DNA of 64,000 bases from SZUA-584 sp040768905. Its GTDB lineage: Bacteria > Bacillota > Clostridia > Christensenellales > SZUA-584. Below, piece after piece: positions 8,541-17,323 of this stretch. Location of the stretch: the NCBI GenBank assembly GCA_040768905.1, contig JAXGMA010000001.1:1550001-1614000 (forward strand), given 5' to 3'. The notes beneath the pieces were generated by a model. It was given only the letters and a program-made list of their open reading frames with translations. It was not told where the DNA came from and searched no databases. The translations under genes were made by a program, and so were the position numbers. Numbering within the stretch: the stretch's first letter is position 1; each line of letters starts with the position of its first letter.

Positions 8541-9599
8541 TTAGAAATCACTGTTCGGATTGTAATACTTATCGACATTTTCTGTACTGATAACATCAGG
8601 TGCTGTGTTGATAAGCTTCTGCACAGGGTTTCCTTGAATGTAGTTAAGAATAGTGTTCAGTGTCAGCTCCGCAACAGCCGCCGGATCGTTGAGGCCGGTC
8701 GCACCGTATTTGCCTTGCTTGATCAGTTCAAGCGCTTCTCTTTGACCGTCAGCAGCAGCCAATACAAGGATCTGCCCGGCCTTACCAGCGTTTTCGATTG
8801 CCATTAACGCTCCTAGAGCCATGCTGTCATTCTCAGCCACGAGACAGTTCATATTTGGCGCAGCCTGGAGCATATCCTCAGCAGCTGCAAGGCCTCCTTC
8901 TTGGGACCAGGCGCCCCAGCCTTGGGTCACGATTTGGAAGTTGGTCTTGTTGAATTGACGCAGCTGTTCTTCAACCACACCTTTTACAACACCGATTCTT
9001 CTGTCAACGCCGAGCATGTTGCCCTGATTTCCGCTCAATACTCCCAATCTGATTTCATTGTTGCCCATTTTTTGTGCAAGCCAAACTCCAACCATTTCAC
9101 CGTTATTGAGGTTGTTGGACTGGATCATCGACACATAAGAAGCTGAAGGATCAATGGAGTTATCCATGATGAAAACCGGAACTCCGGCAGCCGTGGCTGA
9201 CTCTGTTGCAGGAATGAGCCCCTTTGGATCTGTCGGATTGATGATCAGGATATCAATGTCCCTTGCCATAAGGTCTTCGATATCTGATATCTGCTTCGCC
9301 ATGTCACCGCCTGCATCAACAGAGTAAAAAGTGATACCTTTTTCTTCACATAATCTCTGCATCGCGTTTGACTGCGCCACAAAGTACGGTGCACCCATTG
9401 TCTGCATCGACAAACCGATTGTCAGATCGTTGACATCCAACGGTTCAGCAAGGACCACTTCTGCAGCAGCCTGTGATTCCTGTATCGCCGGGGATTCCTG
9501 TGTTTCGACTGCGGGCGCGACCGTTTCTGCACAGCCTGCCAGCATGGCACCTAAAAGCAAAACCACCAGCAACATGCCCAAAATCTTTTTGACTTTCAT
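8541..9599 (-). CDS. Sugar ABC transporter substrate-binding lipoprotein (RbsB-like)
   Basis: 352 residues with a lipoprotein signal (positively charged MKVKK, hydrophobic core, lipobox LAGC with Cys at residue 23), then a linker rich in Glu, Ala and Gln and a periplasmic-binding-protein type 1 domain (LTIGLSMQTMGAPYFV, then DILIINPTDPKGLIPATESA, then LVAENDSMALGAL). It captures a sugar or related small molecule at the outer face of the membrane and delivers it to the permease encoded next. It is the last gene of the importer operon (ATPase, permease, binding protein). Ligand class: pentose/hexose or alditol; the exact ligand is not readable from sequence. Confidence 0.92.
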   Translation of the reverse strand: MKVKKILGMLLVVLLLGAMLAGCAETVAPAVETQESPAIQESQAAAEVVLAEPLDVNDLTIGLSMQTMGAPYFVAQSNAMQRLCEEKGITFYSVDAGGDMAKQISDIEDLMARDIDILIINPTDPKGLIPATESATAAGVPVFIMDNSIDPSASYVSMIQSNNLNNGEMVGVWLAQKMGNNEIRLGVLSGNQGNMLGVDRRIGVVKGVVEEQLRQFNKTNFQIVTQGWGAWSQEGGLAAAEDMLQAAPNMNCLVAENDSMALGALMAIENAGKAGQILVLAAADGQREALELIKQGKYGATGLNDPAAVAELTLNTILNYIQGNPVQKLINTAPDVISTENVDKYYNPNSDF

Positions 9600-9628
9600 T
9601 TTGTCCTCCTAATAATTTCTTATTACAT

Positions 9629-9649
9629 AAAACATATTTGTTATGTTTT
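9629..9649. repeat. Perfect 8-bp inverted repeat in front of the binding-protein gene
   Basis: AAAACATA, five bases, then TATGTTTT. It lies in the gap between the permease stop and the binding-protein start. It could be an mRNA hairpin that raises expression of the binding protein over the permease, or an operator; both are inference. Confidence 0.6.
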
Positions 9650-9666
9650 GATGCCACCGTTTACTA

Positions 9667-10638
9667 TTATTTATCTTTGTTCTCCGCGCCCTGCAGCAGA
9701 ACTGCCACCAGTATTATGACGCCCTTTATAACCTGCTGCGGATATGCTGCCACGTTCATAAGATTCATGATGTTTCCAATCATGCCCAGAATAAACACAC
9801 CAAGCAAAGTATTGAGTACGGTTCCTTTTCCGCCCTTGATTGCTGCTCCGCCAATAACAACACTAGCGATTGCATCCAACTCCATGCCCTCGCCAACCAC
9901 CGGTGAACCGACGGCCGCTCTTGACGCGCTGATGACACCAGCCAACGCGCAGACAACACCTGAAATAACATACACAATGAACTTGTACACCCGCACATTG
10001 ACACCTGAGAGCTTAACAGCAGTCTCATTACTGCCGATGGCCGTGATCAACCTTCCAAACACTGTATACCTGAGCAGCAGCACAAAAACGGCAAACACGA
10101 TCAAGATGACGTAAGCCAAGCAAGGCAGCCCAAGAAACGTCTCTTTGCCAAAGAAGATCAGAACCCTGTTGGTAATCTGTATGGGCGTTCCCTTGGAAAT
10201 GATAAAAGCGAACCCTCGCGCAATCGTCATGAAAGCCAGCGTTACCACGAAAGGCGCCACATTTCTGACAGAAACAAAATAACCGGATCCTGCCCCCACG
10301 GCTCCGCAAATCAGCACCGTAAACAGTATGGCCAAGGGAAGACCCATCGATTTTAAGAAGAAACCCGTCAGCACGCAGCCCAGCGCCACAAGCGACCCGA
10401 CAGACAAATCAATGCCGCCCGTCAGTATGACAAACAGCATCCCCATGCTTATGATCGAAATACCTGCATTTTGTCTTAGCAAGTTTGAGATGTTTTTAAA
10501 AGTAAAGAAGGAGCTTGAAATAACCGTGGAAACAATAATCAATAATATAAATATAATCAGAGTATTATATTTAACCAGCAACTGCAGTGGATTAAAGCCC
10601 TTGGTGGCCAATCCTGAAAGATTTTTCTTATTGTTCAT
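9667..10638 (-). CDS. Sugar ABC transporter permease (RbsC-like)
   Basis: 323 residues, strongly hydrophobic with eight or more membrane segments. The blocks GGIDLSVGSLVALG and TLLGVFILGMIGNIMNL are typical of the RbsC/XylH permease family (BPD_transp_2), in which two copies form the membrane channel of the importer. The start ATG lies 2 bases past the stop of the ATPase gene and has GAGGGGG as ribosome site, so the two are cotranscribed. Length is normal for the family. Confidence 0.92.
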   Translation of the reverse strand: MNNKKNLSGLATKGFNPLQLLVKYNTLIIFILLIIVSTVISSSFFTFKNISNLLRQNAGISIISMGMLFVILTGGIDLSVGSLVALGCVLTGFFLKSMGLPLAILFTVLICGAVGAGSGYFVSVRNVAPFVVTLAFMTIARGFAFIISKGTPIQITNRVLIFFGKETFLGLPCLAYVILIVFAVFVLLLRYTVFGRLITAIGSNETAVKLSGVNVRVYKFIVYVISGVVCALAGVISASRAAVGSPVVGEGMELDAIASVVIGGAAIKGGKGTVLNTLLGVFILGMIGNIMNLMNVAAYPQQVIKGVIILVAVLLQGAENKDK

Positions 10639-10640
10639 TA

Positions 10641-12131
10641 TTATATCCCCCTCATTATCATCTTCATGATGCTTTTTTCACTGATATCAGGGTGAGAAAC
10701 CTCACCCTTGATTTTTCCTGCATTAAATACATAAACGCGATCACACATTCCGATCAGCTCTATCATTTCTGAAGATATCATGATGACCCCAAGGCCAGAC
10801 TTTGCGAATTTATTAATGAGACTATATATCTCAACTTTTGCGCCCACATCGACACCGCGTGTAGGCTCATCAAGAATGATAACTTTGCTTTTTGTGTTGA
10901 ACCATTTGGCAAGGACCACCTTTTGCTGATTGCCGCCGCTCAAATTTTGCACACTTGTTTCAGCGCTTTTTGTCTTTATCGATAAAGCGCCGATCAAGTC
11001 ATTTGAAATATCCTCCTCTTTTTTCTTCTTGATCCATCCTATTGCCCCCATAATTTTTTTCAGATTGGCGAATGTGATATTGATACGAACAGACATCGTG
11101 GGAATCAGACCATCCGTCTTTCTGCTCTCAGGCACCATCCCTATCCCCTTCTTAACCGCTTCTTTTGGAGAGCGGATAACGGTTTGCTTCTGATCAAGAA
11201 ATAGTTGACCGCTATGCTTGATATCCGCACCAAATACTGCCCGTGCCACCTCTGTGCGGCCGCTGCCAACCAAACCCGCGAACCCTACCACTTCACCTTT
11301 TCGGACAGAAAAGCAAATATCATCGAACCGGTTGGAACAAAAATTTTCTACGCGAAGAACCTCTTCGCCGATTTTGTTGTCTCGTTCTGGAAACAAGGTG
11401 GTAAGTTCTCTGCCAATCATCAGCTCCATCACTTGCTTCATCGTCGTTTCCGATGTTTTAAGTGTTCCTGTCACTTCACCGTCGCGAAGCACAGTGATAT
11501 TATTGGCAATCTGAAACACCTCCTCCAGACGATGAGAGATATAGATGATGCTTACGCCTTTGTCCCTGAGTTTAAAAAGTATTTTGAAAAGATTTCCTAC
11601 ATCCTGCGGTGCCAGAACAGCGGTCGGTTCATCAAGTATGAGTATGCGCGAATTTTCAGACAACGCCTTCGCGATCTCGACGACCTGCTGGTAAGCAACG
11701 CTTAAATCTTTCACGAAGCTTTTGGGACTGATATCGATGCCGATATTTTTGATGATCTCTTCCGCTTTCTTGTTTAGCTTTCTTCGATTGATAACCCCGT
11801 TGGCTTCACTCATATTGCCAAGATATATGTTCTCAGCCACAGTAAGCTCAGGCACGAGTGCAAATTCCTGATAAATGATACTGACACCCAGTTCTTTACC
11901 TCTTCGCGGCGTGTTGATATCAACAACCTTGCCATCAATACGAATTGTTCCGAAATCCTTTTTGACTGCGCCAGATAATATTTTGACAAGCGTTGATTTG
12001 CCAGCACCATTTTCCCCAACCAGTGCATGGATCTCCCCTGGAGCCAAGCTGAATGAAAAACCTTTAAGCGCATGGACACCCCCAAAACACTTGATAATGT
12101 CCTGCATTTCTACTCTGTAGTCACCCGGCAT
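10641..12131 (-). CDS. Sugar ABC transporter ATP-binding protein (RbsA-like, two ATPase domains)
   Basis: 496 residues with two tandem ABC domains. The first has an intact Walker A (GENGAGKST, about residues 39-47) and Walker B (ILILDEPTAVL); the second, from about residue 255, has VGSGRTEVAR in place of Walker A, as is normal for the RbsA/MglA class, and keeps LSGGNQQKV and a second Walker B (VIILDEPTRGVD). It energises import of the sugar bound by the lipoprotein encoded downstream. First gene of the operon; GAGGAGG lies 8 bases before the ATG. A perfect palindrome about 85 bases upstream may be an operator. Confidence 0.93.
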   Translation of the reverse strand: MPGDYRVEMQDIIKCFGGVHALKGFSFSLAPGEIHALVGENGAGKSTLVKILSGAVKKDFGTIRIDGKVVDINTPRRGKELGVSIIYQEFALVPELTVAENIYLGNMSEANGVINRRKLNKKAEEIIKNIGIDISPKSFVKDLSVAYQQVVEIAKALSENSRILILDEPTAVLAPQDVGNLFKILFKLRDKGVSIIYISHRLEEVFQIANNITVLRDGEVTGTLKTSETTMKQVMELMIGRELTTLFPERDNKIGEEVLRVENFCSNRFDDICFSVRKGEVVGFAGLVGSGRTEVARAVFGADIKHSGQLFLDQKQTVIRSPKEAVKKGIGMVPESRKTDGLIPTMSVRINITFANLKKIMGAIGWIKKKKEEDISNDLIGALSIKTKSAETSVQNLSGGNQQKVVLAKWFNTKSKVIILDEPTRGVDVGAKVEIYSLINKFAKSGLGVIMISSEMIELIGMCDRVYVFNAGKIKGEVSHPDISEKSIMKMIMRGI

Positions 12132-12215
12132 CGGAAGACCTCCTCATATTTACTTGGAACAGATTAATGTATTTTGTATATTTTTTTGGCTGTATAATCG
12201 GATTTTGTTTCGCTC

Positions 12216-12229
12216 TTCTATGCATAGAA
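12216..12229. promoter_or_regulatory. Palindrome upstream of the sugar importer operon (candidate operator)
   Basis: TTCTATGCATAGAA is a perfect 14-base palindrome 85 bases upstream of the ATPase start codon, in the only gap that can hold the operon promoter. No regulator of the sugar-sensing type is encoded next to it in this window. The remaining gap (12132-12405) shows no further gene. Confidence 0.4.
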
Positions 12230-12405
12230 TAAAACACTGCGAGTTATATGTAAAGTACGCACTATTTTGTACGGCTATAACATTATTGTTACTATATATC
12301 TTTTGTTATTGTTTTATTTGCAGTTGTTGATAGTCCATAATTCAAACGGAAAGAATGTGCCATATGCGTTTTTATACAGAATTAAAAAAACTATAAGGTT
12401 TAAGA

Positions 12406-13314
12406 CTAAAACTGTCTTGTCTCTGCAGTTTGCCCAGCCCGCTCCCGCCTAAGCCCGGTGTCCACAATGCTTTCGTTGATAAGCCGCGCATGCAAAACAA
12501 AACGCGCGCCGTCAAACTCATAGAAACATGTGCACAGTGTCAGCACGACGTCATCCCCGCTGAGCAAAGCGTCTGTTTTGTATAGGCTTTTTTCTTTGAT
12601 TTTTTTGAGAAAGGACAGCCATTCGGGCTCATTTTTAAATTCGGTTTCTATAAAATAAAAATGCGTATCGGTTACATAGGCTGAAAAAATTTCCCACCGA
12701 TAATCAGCGTAAAGCGTATCAAATTGAAAAATGCGGTTGTTTCGGAAGAAATCCTCTTTCTTATATTTTATGAGATTGTGAAACATGCTGCCGTTTTTCA
12801 TATTGTGGCCGTATATGATATAATGCCCGCGCTTGGGCAATGATTCTATATCGCATCTGTAATCAAGGAATATTGCGCCGCTTTTGCTTTTTTTACCCTC
12901 TAAGTCGGTTGACAAGTAGTGCAGGTTGTCCGTTCCCTGCGCCACTAAATAATCAATGCCTGCCACATCCATGCTTATGCGCCCGATCACATCCGGGTTT
13001 TGCTCTAGCGCCAAAGCATAAAACTCTCTTAGCAACGGGCATTCATCCATCAGCGGTTTGTCAGCGGGTTCAGCGTTATAAAGTGCGCTTGTCTCCGGCA
13101 GTATGACTTCGCTCTTCTGAAAAATCTTTGCTGCTGATCCGGATTCTCCTGCCTCGGGCCTTTCAACCAAGGTCTCTTTGCCTGCCCGGCACACGCAAGC
13201 GGTCAAAACAGCTGCTGCGAGTAAAACTTCCAGCCCGCTGGCTGCCATTTTGGCCAGCGATTTTATTTTTCCGCAACAGATATCATATGCCGCGCTTTTT
13301 ATTTGTTTTTTCAA
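12406..13314 (-). CDS. Class B sortase
   Basis: 302 residues, with one N-terminal membrane segment (about residues 28-42) and an extracellular sortase domain. The catalytic His is in YIIYGHNM, the catalytic Cys in VLTLCTC (TLxTC motif), and the Arg in ARFVLHARL; IGRISMDVAGIDYLVAQGTDNLHYL is typical of SrtB-type enzymes. Class B enzymes attach proteins to the wall or build pilus polymers. The start codon read here is TTG with GAGGTG upstream. It is transcribed away from the type IV pilus cluster and towards the importer; no clear C-terminal sorting signal is present in the window, although the large surface protein contains IPATGD far from its end. Confidence 0.88.
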   Translation of the reverse strand: MKKQIKSAAYDICCGKIKSLAKMAASGLEVLLAAAVLTACVCRAGKETLVERPEAGESGSAAKIFQKSEVILPETSALYNAEPADKPLMDECPLLREFYALALEQNPDVIGRISMDVAGIDYLVAQGTDNLHYLSTDLEGKKSKSGAIFLDYRCDIESLPKRGHYIIYGHNMKNGSMFHNLIKYKKEDFFRNNRIFQFDTLYADYRWEIFSAYVTDTHFYFIETEFKNEPEWLSFLKKIKEKSLYKTDALLSGDDVVLTLCTCFYEFDGARFVLHARLINESIVDTGLRRERAGQTAETRQF

Positions 13315-13563
13315 ACTGCAGATAACACCTCATTTGAAGCCGGATGCCCCGGAGATTAAAAGTATTGCTTTTTGGCCTTTTTTTATTCATCCGATGACAT
13401 GTTTATGAATTTGCAGCTGATAAAATGACGGTATATAAAGGGCTTTCAAAGATGTTCTCAAAACGGGTTATAAAGTTTTCTTCATAAAAATCTGTGATTG
13501 AAAGTGCTGTTTTGGGTTTATATAAATTTACGGCTTGTTATGAATGACAGTAGGGGGGCGCAA

Positions 13564-14634
13564 TTGGAAACATTGAACCGTTATCTTGAACAAACGATAC
13601 GTCACATGGCCACTGATCTGCATATTTGCGCAGGTTCGCCTCCGCTGATGCGCGTCAATGCGCGGCTCACTGCAATTCCGGGCACATCAAAGATGTCTGA
13701 AGAAGATGTGTCAAAGATCGTGCAGCGCAGCCTCGATGGCAATCAAATGTCCGTTCTTGCCAATAACAAGGTGATCGATTTTTCGTATTCAATAAGAGGG
13801 CTTGGGCGTTTCAGATGCAATATCTATAAGCAAAGGGGCACGTATGCCATAGCTGTGCGCATGCTGCCTTTTGCCATCCCTGACTTTTCATCACTCGGGC
13901 TGCCGGAGATCATACTGCAGTTCACCAAAAAAACAAGGGGGCTGATTCTGTTCGCCGGGCCGTCAGGCTGCGGAAAATCAACCACGCTGGCCAGCCTGAT
14001 TGATATCATCAACAAAAGATACAGTTATCATATCCTGACCATTGAAGACCCTATCGAATATCTGCACCGGCACAATAAAAGCCTCGTGACGCAAACAGAG
14101 GTCGGCGAGGATGCGGAATCATTCGCAGCGGCACTGCGTTCGGCACTGCGTCAGGATCCCGATGTCATCATGGTCGGGGAAATGCGCGACCATGAAACCA
14201 TGGCCATCGCCCTTTCTGCAGCGGAAACGGGACATCTCGTGTTCTCGACATTGCACACGACAGGTGCGGTAAAAACGATCGACAGGATCATCGATTCATT
14301 TCCGACGAAACAGCAGAACCAGATCAGGAGCCAGCTCGCAACCGTACTTGAAGGCATTGTATCTCAGCATCTGCTGCCAAAGCTGTCTGATTCGGGGTTG
14401 GTGCCGGCTTGTGAGGTCATGGTCGCAACACCTGCAGTTAGAAACCTTATACGTGAAGAAAAGCACTACCAGATAGCAAACATCATACAGACTGGGAAAG
14501 ACTCAGGGATGTGTTCCCTTGAACGCAATCTGGCCGAACTTGCTTCAAAGAGCATGATCGATGAAGATATGGCACGCAGCAAATCACCGGACGTCAAGCT
14601 TTTTGAGCAGTATTACAGTATGGCCAGAAAATAA
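13564..14634 (+). CDS. pilT: Type IV pilus twitching-motility ATPase PilT
   Basis: A cytoplasmic hexameric ATPase that drives pilus retraction. The frame is open from TTG at 13498, but the TTG at 13564 is preferred: AGGGGGG lies just upstream, and the protein then starts METLNRYLEQTIRHMATDLH, like known PilT proteins. Walker A is GPSGCGKSTT, Walker B region DPDVIMVGEMRD, the His box is HLVFSTLHTTGAV, and the C-terminal PilT motif is AVRNLIREEKHYQI. The gene opens a seven-gene pilus cluster running to 18273. No extension ATPase (PilB) is encoded here, so it must be elsewhere or PilT acts in an unusual way. Confidence 0.9.
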   Translation: METLNRYLEQTIRHMATDLHICAGSPPLMRVNARLTAIPGTSKMSEEDVSKIVQRSLDGNQMSVLANNKVIDFSYSIRGLGRFRCNIYKQRGTYAIAVRMLPFAIPDFSSLGLPEIILQFTKKTRGLILFAGPSGCGKSTTLASLIDIINKRYSYHILTIEDPIEYLHRHNKSLVTQTEVGEDAESFAAALRSALRQDPDVIMVGEMRDHETMAIALSAAETGHLVFSTLHTTGAVKTIDRIIDSFPTKQQNQIRSQLATVLEGIVSQHLLPKLSDSGLVPACEVMVATPAVRNLIREEKHYQIANIIQTGKDSGMCSLERNLAELASKSMIDEDMARSKSPDVKLFEQYYSMARK

Positions 14635-14645
14635 AGGAGATACCT

Positions 14646-15695
14646 ATGAAAAACGCATGGCAGTTTTCGAATTCTGATTTGTCCTTATTATCAGGGCAGC
14701 TTGCGCTCATTGTGGATTCGGATTTGTCTTTGCAGGAAGGCTTTGAGCTCATCGGCCAGCAAGCCAGATCAAAAGCGATCAAACAGCTTCTTCTAAGGCT
14801 TAAGAAAAGATTGAATGAAGGCGACTCTCTCGGCAAGGCGCTTGAACAGGAGAGCAGCCTGTTGCCTGAGTATTATATAAAAATGGTCAACATGGGCGAA
14901 CAAAGCGGCAATCTTGAGAAGATCTTAAACCGTATAGCGGATTCCTATGAGAAGGACGCAAAGATCTCGGCCAAGGTGATATCTGCCGTGACTTACCCCA
15001 TCATCCTGACCGTTCTGATGCTCGGTGTGATCGTTCTGCTTCTTTCACAGGTGCTGCCCATGTTTGATGAGGTTTTAGGCTCGCTGGGCGCGGAAATGCC
15101 CGGCATCACGCGGGCGCTCATGGCGATCGGATACTTTTTAAGCTCCCACATTCTGATATTTCTGGCGGCCGCGGCGCTTATCGTGCTTGCCGTGGTCCTG
15201 CTACGCCAAACAGAGCGCGGCAAAGAGTTTCTTGATTCCGTCAAGCTTGTGATGCCGATACGCAAAGGCATCGCGAGGGATATCGCCGCGGCGCGTTTTG
15301 CAAGAAACCTCGCCATGCTGCTGCGCAGCGGTATGGGGCTGGCCGAAAGTGTAAGGATGACCAGTGCCATCGTGATGAACATAAAAATCAAGGCACAGAT
15401 CATAAAAGCGGCAGAACAAATAGAAAACGGCAAGACGCTCAAGGCCGCGCTTTTGTCTTTAGGCCTTTTCCCGGGGCTGCTGCTGCAGATACTGGCGGTG
15501 GCAGAAAGCACAGGCCACATAGATTCTATGCTGGAAAAAGCAGCAGACGCCATGGAAAATGAGCTAGACCATAAGCTCAACAAGCTGACCACGGTCCTTG
15601 AACCTGCGCTCATTATCGTTTTGTCTTTGATCATCGGCATCGTCTTGATCTCGGTCATATTGCCGGTGATCAGGATCATGAATGCCGTGGGGTGA
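14646..15695 (+). CDS. pilC: Type IV pilus inner-membrane platform protein PilC (GspF family)
   Basis: 349 residues with two repeated T2SSF domains and three membrane segments (around PIILTVLMLGVIVLLLSQVL, HILIFLAAAALIVLAVVLL and the C-terminal IIVLSLIIGIVLISVILPV). It is the membrane platform on which the pilus motor acts. AGGAG precedes the ATG, 11 bases after the pilT stop. It is slightly shorter than Gram-negative PilC (~400 residues) because the N-terminal cytoplasmic part is short, as in many Clostridia. Confidence 0.9.
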   Translation: MKNAWQFSNSDLSLLSGQLALIVDSDLSLQEGFELIGQQARSKAIKQLLLRLKKRLNEGDSLGKALEQESSLLPEYYIKMVNMGEQSGNLEKILNRIADSYEKDAKISAKVISAVTYPIILTVLMLGVIVLLLSQVLPMFDEVLGSLGAEMPGITRALMAIGYFLSSHILIFLAAAALIVLAVVLLRQTERGKEFLDSVKLVMPIRKGIARDIAAARFARNLAMLLRSGMGLAESVRMTSAIVMNIKIKAQIIKAAEQIENGKTLKAALLSLGLFPGLLLQILAVAESTGHIDSMLEKAADAMENELDHKLNKLTTVLEPALIIVLSLIIGIVLISVILPVIRIMNAVG

Positions 15696-15699
15696 CTGT

Positions 15700-16035
15700 A
15701 TGGTAAAGAACCGTTTGGCCTTTGTCTCCCCCATCGTTGCGTTCCTGATCATTGCCTTCTTTGCAGGCATCGTCTTTTGCAGCGTGGCCGATACCAAAGA
15801 CCGTTTCAGCGAAAAAAACTTAAGGGAGGTGCGGGACACCGTTTTGAGCTATGTGTCGCAGTGCTATTCCCTCGAGGGGGAATACCCGCCTGATCTTGAT
15901 TATCTGGCGCAAAACTACGGCCTCCAGTTCGATCGGGACAAATACATTTACCACTATGAGCTTTTCGCATCCAATATATACCCGGATGTGCGTGTTTTTC
16001 ACAGAGCAAAGGCGGGTGATCAGCATCAGAAATAA
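15700..16035 (+). CDS. Small membrane-anchored protein of the pilus cluster, unknown function
   Basis: 111 residues from the ATG at 15700, four bases past the pilC stop; an ATG at 15682 in the same frame would overlap pilC. One N-terminal membrane segment (FVSPIVAFLIIAFFAGIVF), then a short outer domain with YVSQCYSLEGEYPPDLDYLAQNYG, which is the pattern found in the first part of pseudopilin-like globular domains. There is no prepilin cleavage motif. Position between pilC and the pilin-like genes suggests a minor structural or assembly role. I do not recognise a named family. Confidence 0.65.
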   Translation: MVKNRLAFVSPIVAFLIIAFFAGIVFCSVADTKDRFSEKNLREVRDTVLSYVSQCYSLEGEYPPDLDYLAQNYGLQFDRDKYIYHYELFASNIYPDVRVFHRAKAGDQHQK

Positions 16036-16495
16036 AGCGTTCGCAATTGAATCCATTGCCGTGATGTTCGTTCTTATTATTTTCGCTTTCACCGTTTTTG
16101 TCGTTATTGACGCCGGATCATCCGCTTTTGATAACATCGTGGGTGAGAAAAGACTAGCCGAGACGGCGCGTGTTGCATATTCATACATCAATACGAAGGT
16201 CAGGCAAAATGATGCTGTATCACGCATCGATGTTGCCGATACCGGCTTTGGCAAGGCGCTCCAGATCGCATTTGAGGATGGCGAATATTTAACTTATATT
16301 TTCTTCTCAGATGGCGCGCTGTACGAGTGCATCGCTAAAAAAGATGTGCCGCCGACCAAGGAGGCCGCCAATAAAATAACAATGCTTGATGGCTTTGAAG
16401 TCAGCCTTGGTACCGATTGTATCCGTTTGACTTTTATCATGCAAATTAAGAGCCAGACACGGATGATTCATGGCACCGTAGGATTGAGGACATGA
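16016..16495 (+). CDS. Pilin-like membrane protein, DUF4860-type
   Basis: 159 residues if the GTG at 16016 is the start; the open frame extends further left but that part overlaps the upstream gene and does not look like protein. One membrane segment near the N-terminus (ESIAVMFVLIIFAFTVFVVI), then a globular outer domain (AETARVAYSYINTKVRQNDAV) with alternating strands. DUF4860 proteins of this shape occur in clostridial type IV pilus clusters; the assignment is from memory of the layout. It overlaps the upstream gene by 20 bases and the downstream prepilin by 4 bases. Confidence 0.6.
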   Translation: MISIRNKAFAIESIAVMFVLIIFAFTVFVVIDAGSSAFDNIVGEKRLAETARVAYSYINTKVRQNDAVSRIDVADTGFGKALQIAFEDGEYLTYIFFSDGALYECIAKKDVPPTKEAANKITMLDGFEVSLGTDCIRLTFIMQIKSQTRMIHGTVGLRT

Positions 16496-16902
16496 AAAAC
16501 AAGAAAGGGTTTACCCTTGTCGAAGTGATTATTTCCATTGCCGCGCTGGGGATCATCTGCGCTGTGCTGCTGCGCCTGTTTGTTCTGGCCGGCGGCATCA
16601 ATAAAAAGGCGGGCATCACGCAGCAGGCAGAGATGTTTGCAGCTTCACATATCGAGACGCTTCTTTGCGCAGATACACTTGGTACAGGTCTTGGCGCCTT
16701 GGGCATCAGTACCTTAGGCGTTTTGGCCGAAGGCAGGCACGCGGTTGAACAGGACGGTTATACCCTCTTGATCGAATACGCCGAAAAGCAGGACGGGTAT
16801 CCGGGTAAGCTCTATGACATCTCCGTCAAAGCCATGCATGAAGATGAAGTGCTGGCCCGCATCCGGACAGCAAAATACTACAAGGAGCGGCCGGATGGTT
16901 AA
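16492..16902 (+). CDS. Prepilin-type protein with N-terminal methylation motif
   Basis: 136 residues starting MKNKKGFTLVEVIISIAAL: a short basic leader, the prepilin peptidase site after Gly, Phe at +1 and Glu at +5, then a hydrophobic helix. This is the only clear class III signal in the window, so the protein is a minor or major pilin assembled by the PilC/PilT machinery. Methylation of the new N-terminal Phe is expected. ATGA overlap with the upstream gene supports coupled translation. No prepilin peptidase gene was found here. Confidence 0.85.
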   Translation: MKNKKGFTLVEVIISIAALGIICAVLLRLFVLAGGINKKAGITQQAEMFAASHIETLLCADTLGTGLGALGISTLGVLAEGRHAVEQDGYTLLIEYAEKQDGYPGKLYDISVKAMHEDEVLARIRTAKYYKERPDG

Positions 16903-17323
16903 ACATGTGCTGTCATCAAAAAAAGGCGCATCCTCGATATTCGTTATGCTACTGCTTGTCGTGCTCATGGTTTTCGGCGTCGCCGCGCTGACGATCGCGC
17001 TGTCCCATGCGCGTCTAGGCCAAAAAGTATCGGAACGCAGCATTGCCTATTACGCTTTGGAAGGTGTTGCCTGGGAGCGTTTCGCGCAGATAGACAAAGC
17101 CCTGCAGCCTGCAAGCGGCGAACATGCAAGCCCCCTTGATGCTGCTGCCCAAAAAATATCCCAACTTGGCTTTGAAACAACTCTGCGCTTCAATGACGGT
17201 ATTGTTGAGATATCCTATGAAACATGGGATGAAGAAAATAACATCGGCATCAGCGCCATACTTGCCTATACGCCTGATGATGCGCACAGCCTGCGTCCGA
17301 TCCAATGGAAACAAATACAATGA
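16895..17323 (+). CDS. PilX-like minor pilus assembly protein
   Basis: 142 residues from the ATG at 16895, overlapping the prepilin gene by 8 bases. The N-terminus is SSKKGASSIFVMLLLVVLMVFGVAALTIA, a basic stretch then a long hydrophobic helix that resembles PilX/GspK N-termini (KKGAS-like instead of GFTLxE). The following region (RSIAYYALEGVAWERFAQIDKAL) is helical, as in PilX. It probably sits at the pilus tip or base; this is inference from position and shape. Confidence 0.6.
   Translation: MVKHVLSSKKGASSIFVMLLLVVLMVFGVAALTIALSHARLGQKVSERSIAYYALEGVAWERFAQIDKALQPASGEHASPLDAAAQKISQLGFETTLRFNDGIVEISYETWDEENNIGISAILAYTPDDAHSLRPIQWKQIQ

Noticed and set aside
13315..13563. Riboswitch in the sortase-pilT gap
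   Set aside because: No conserved aptamer blocks were seen; the gap probably holds only two divergent promoters.
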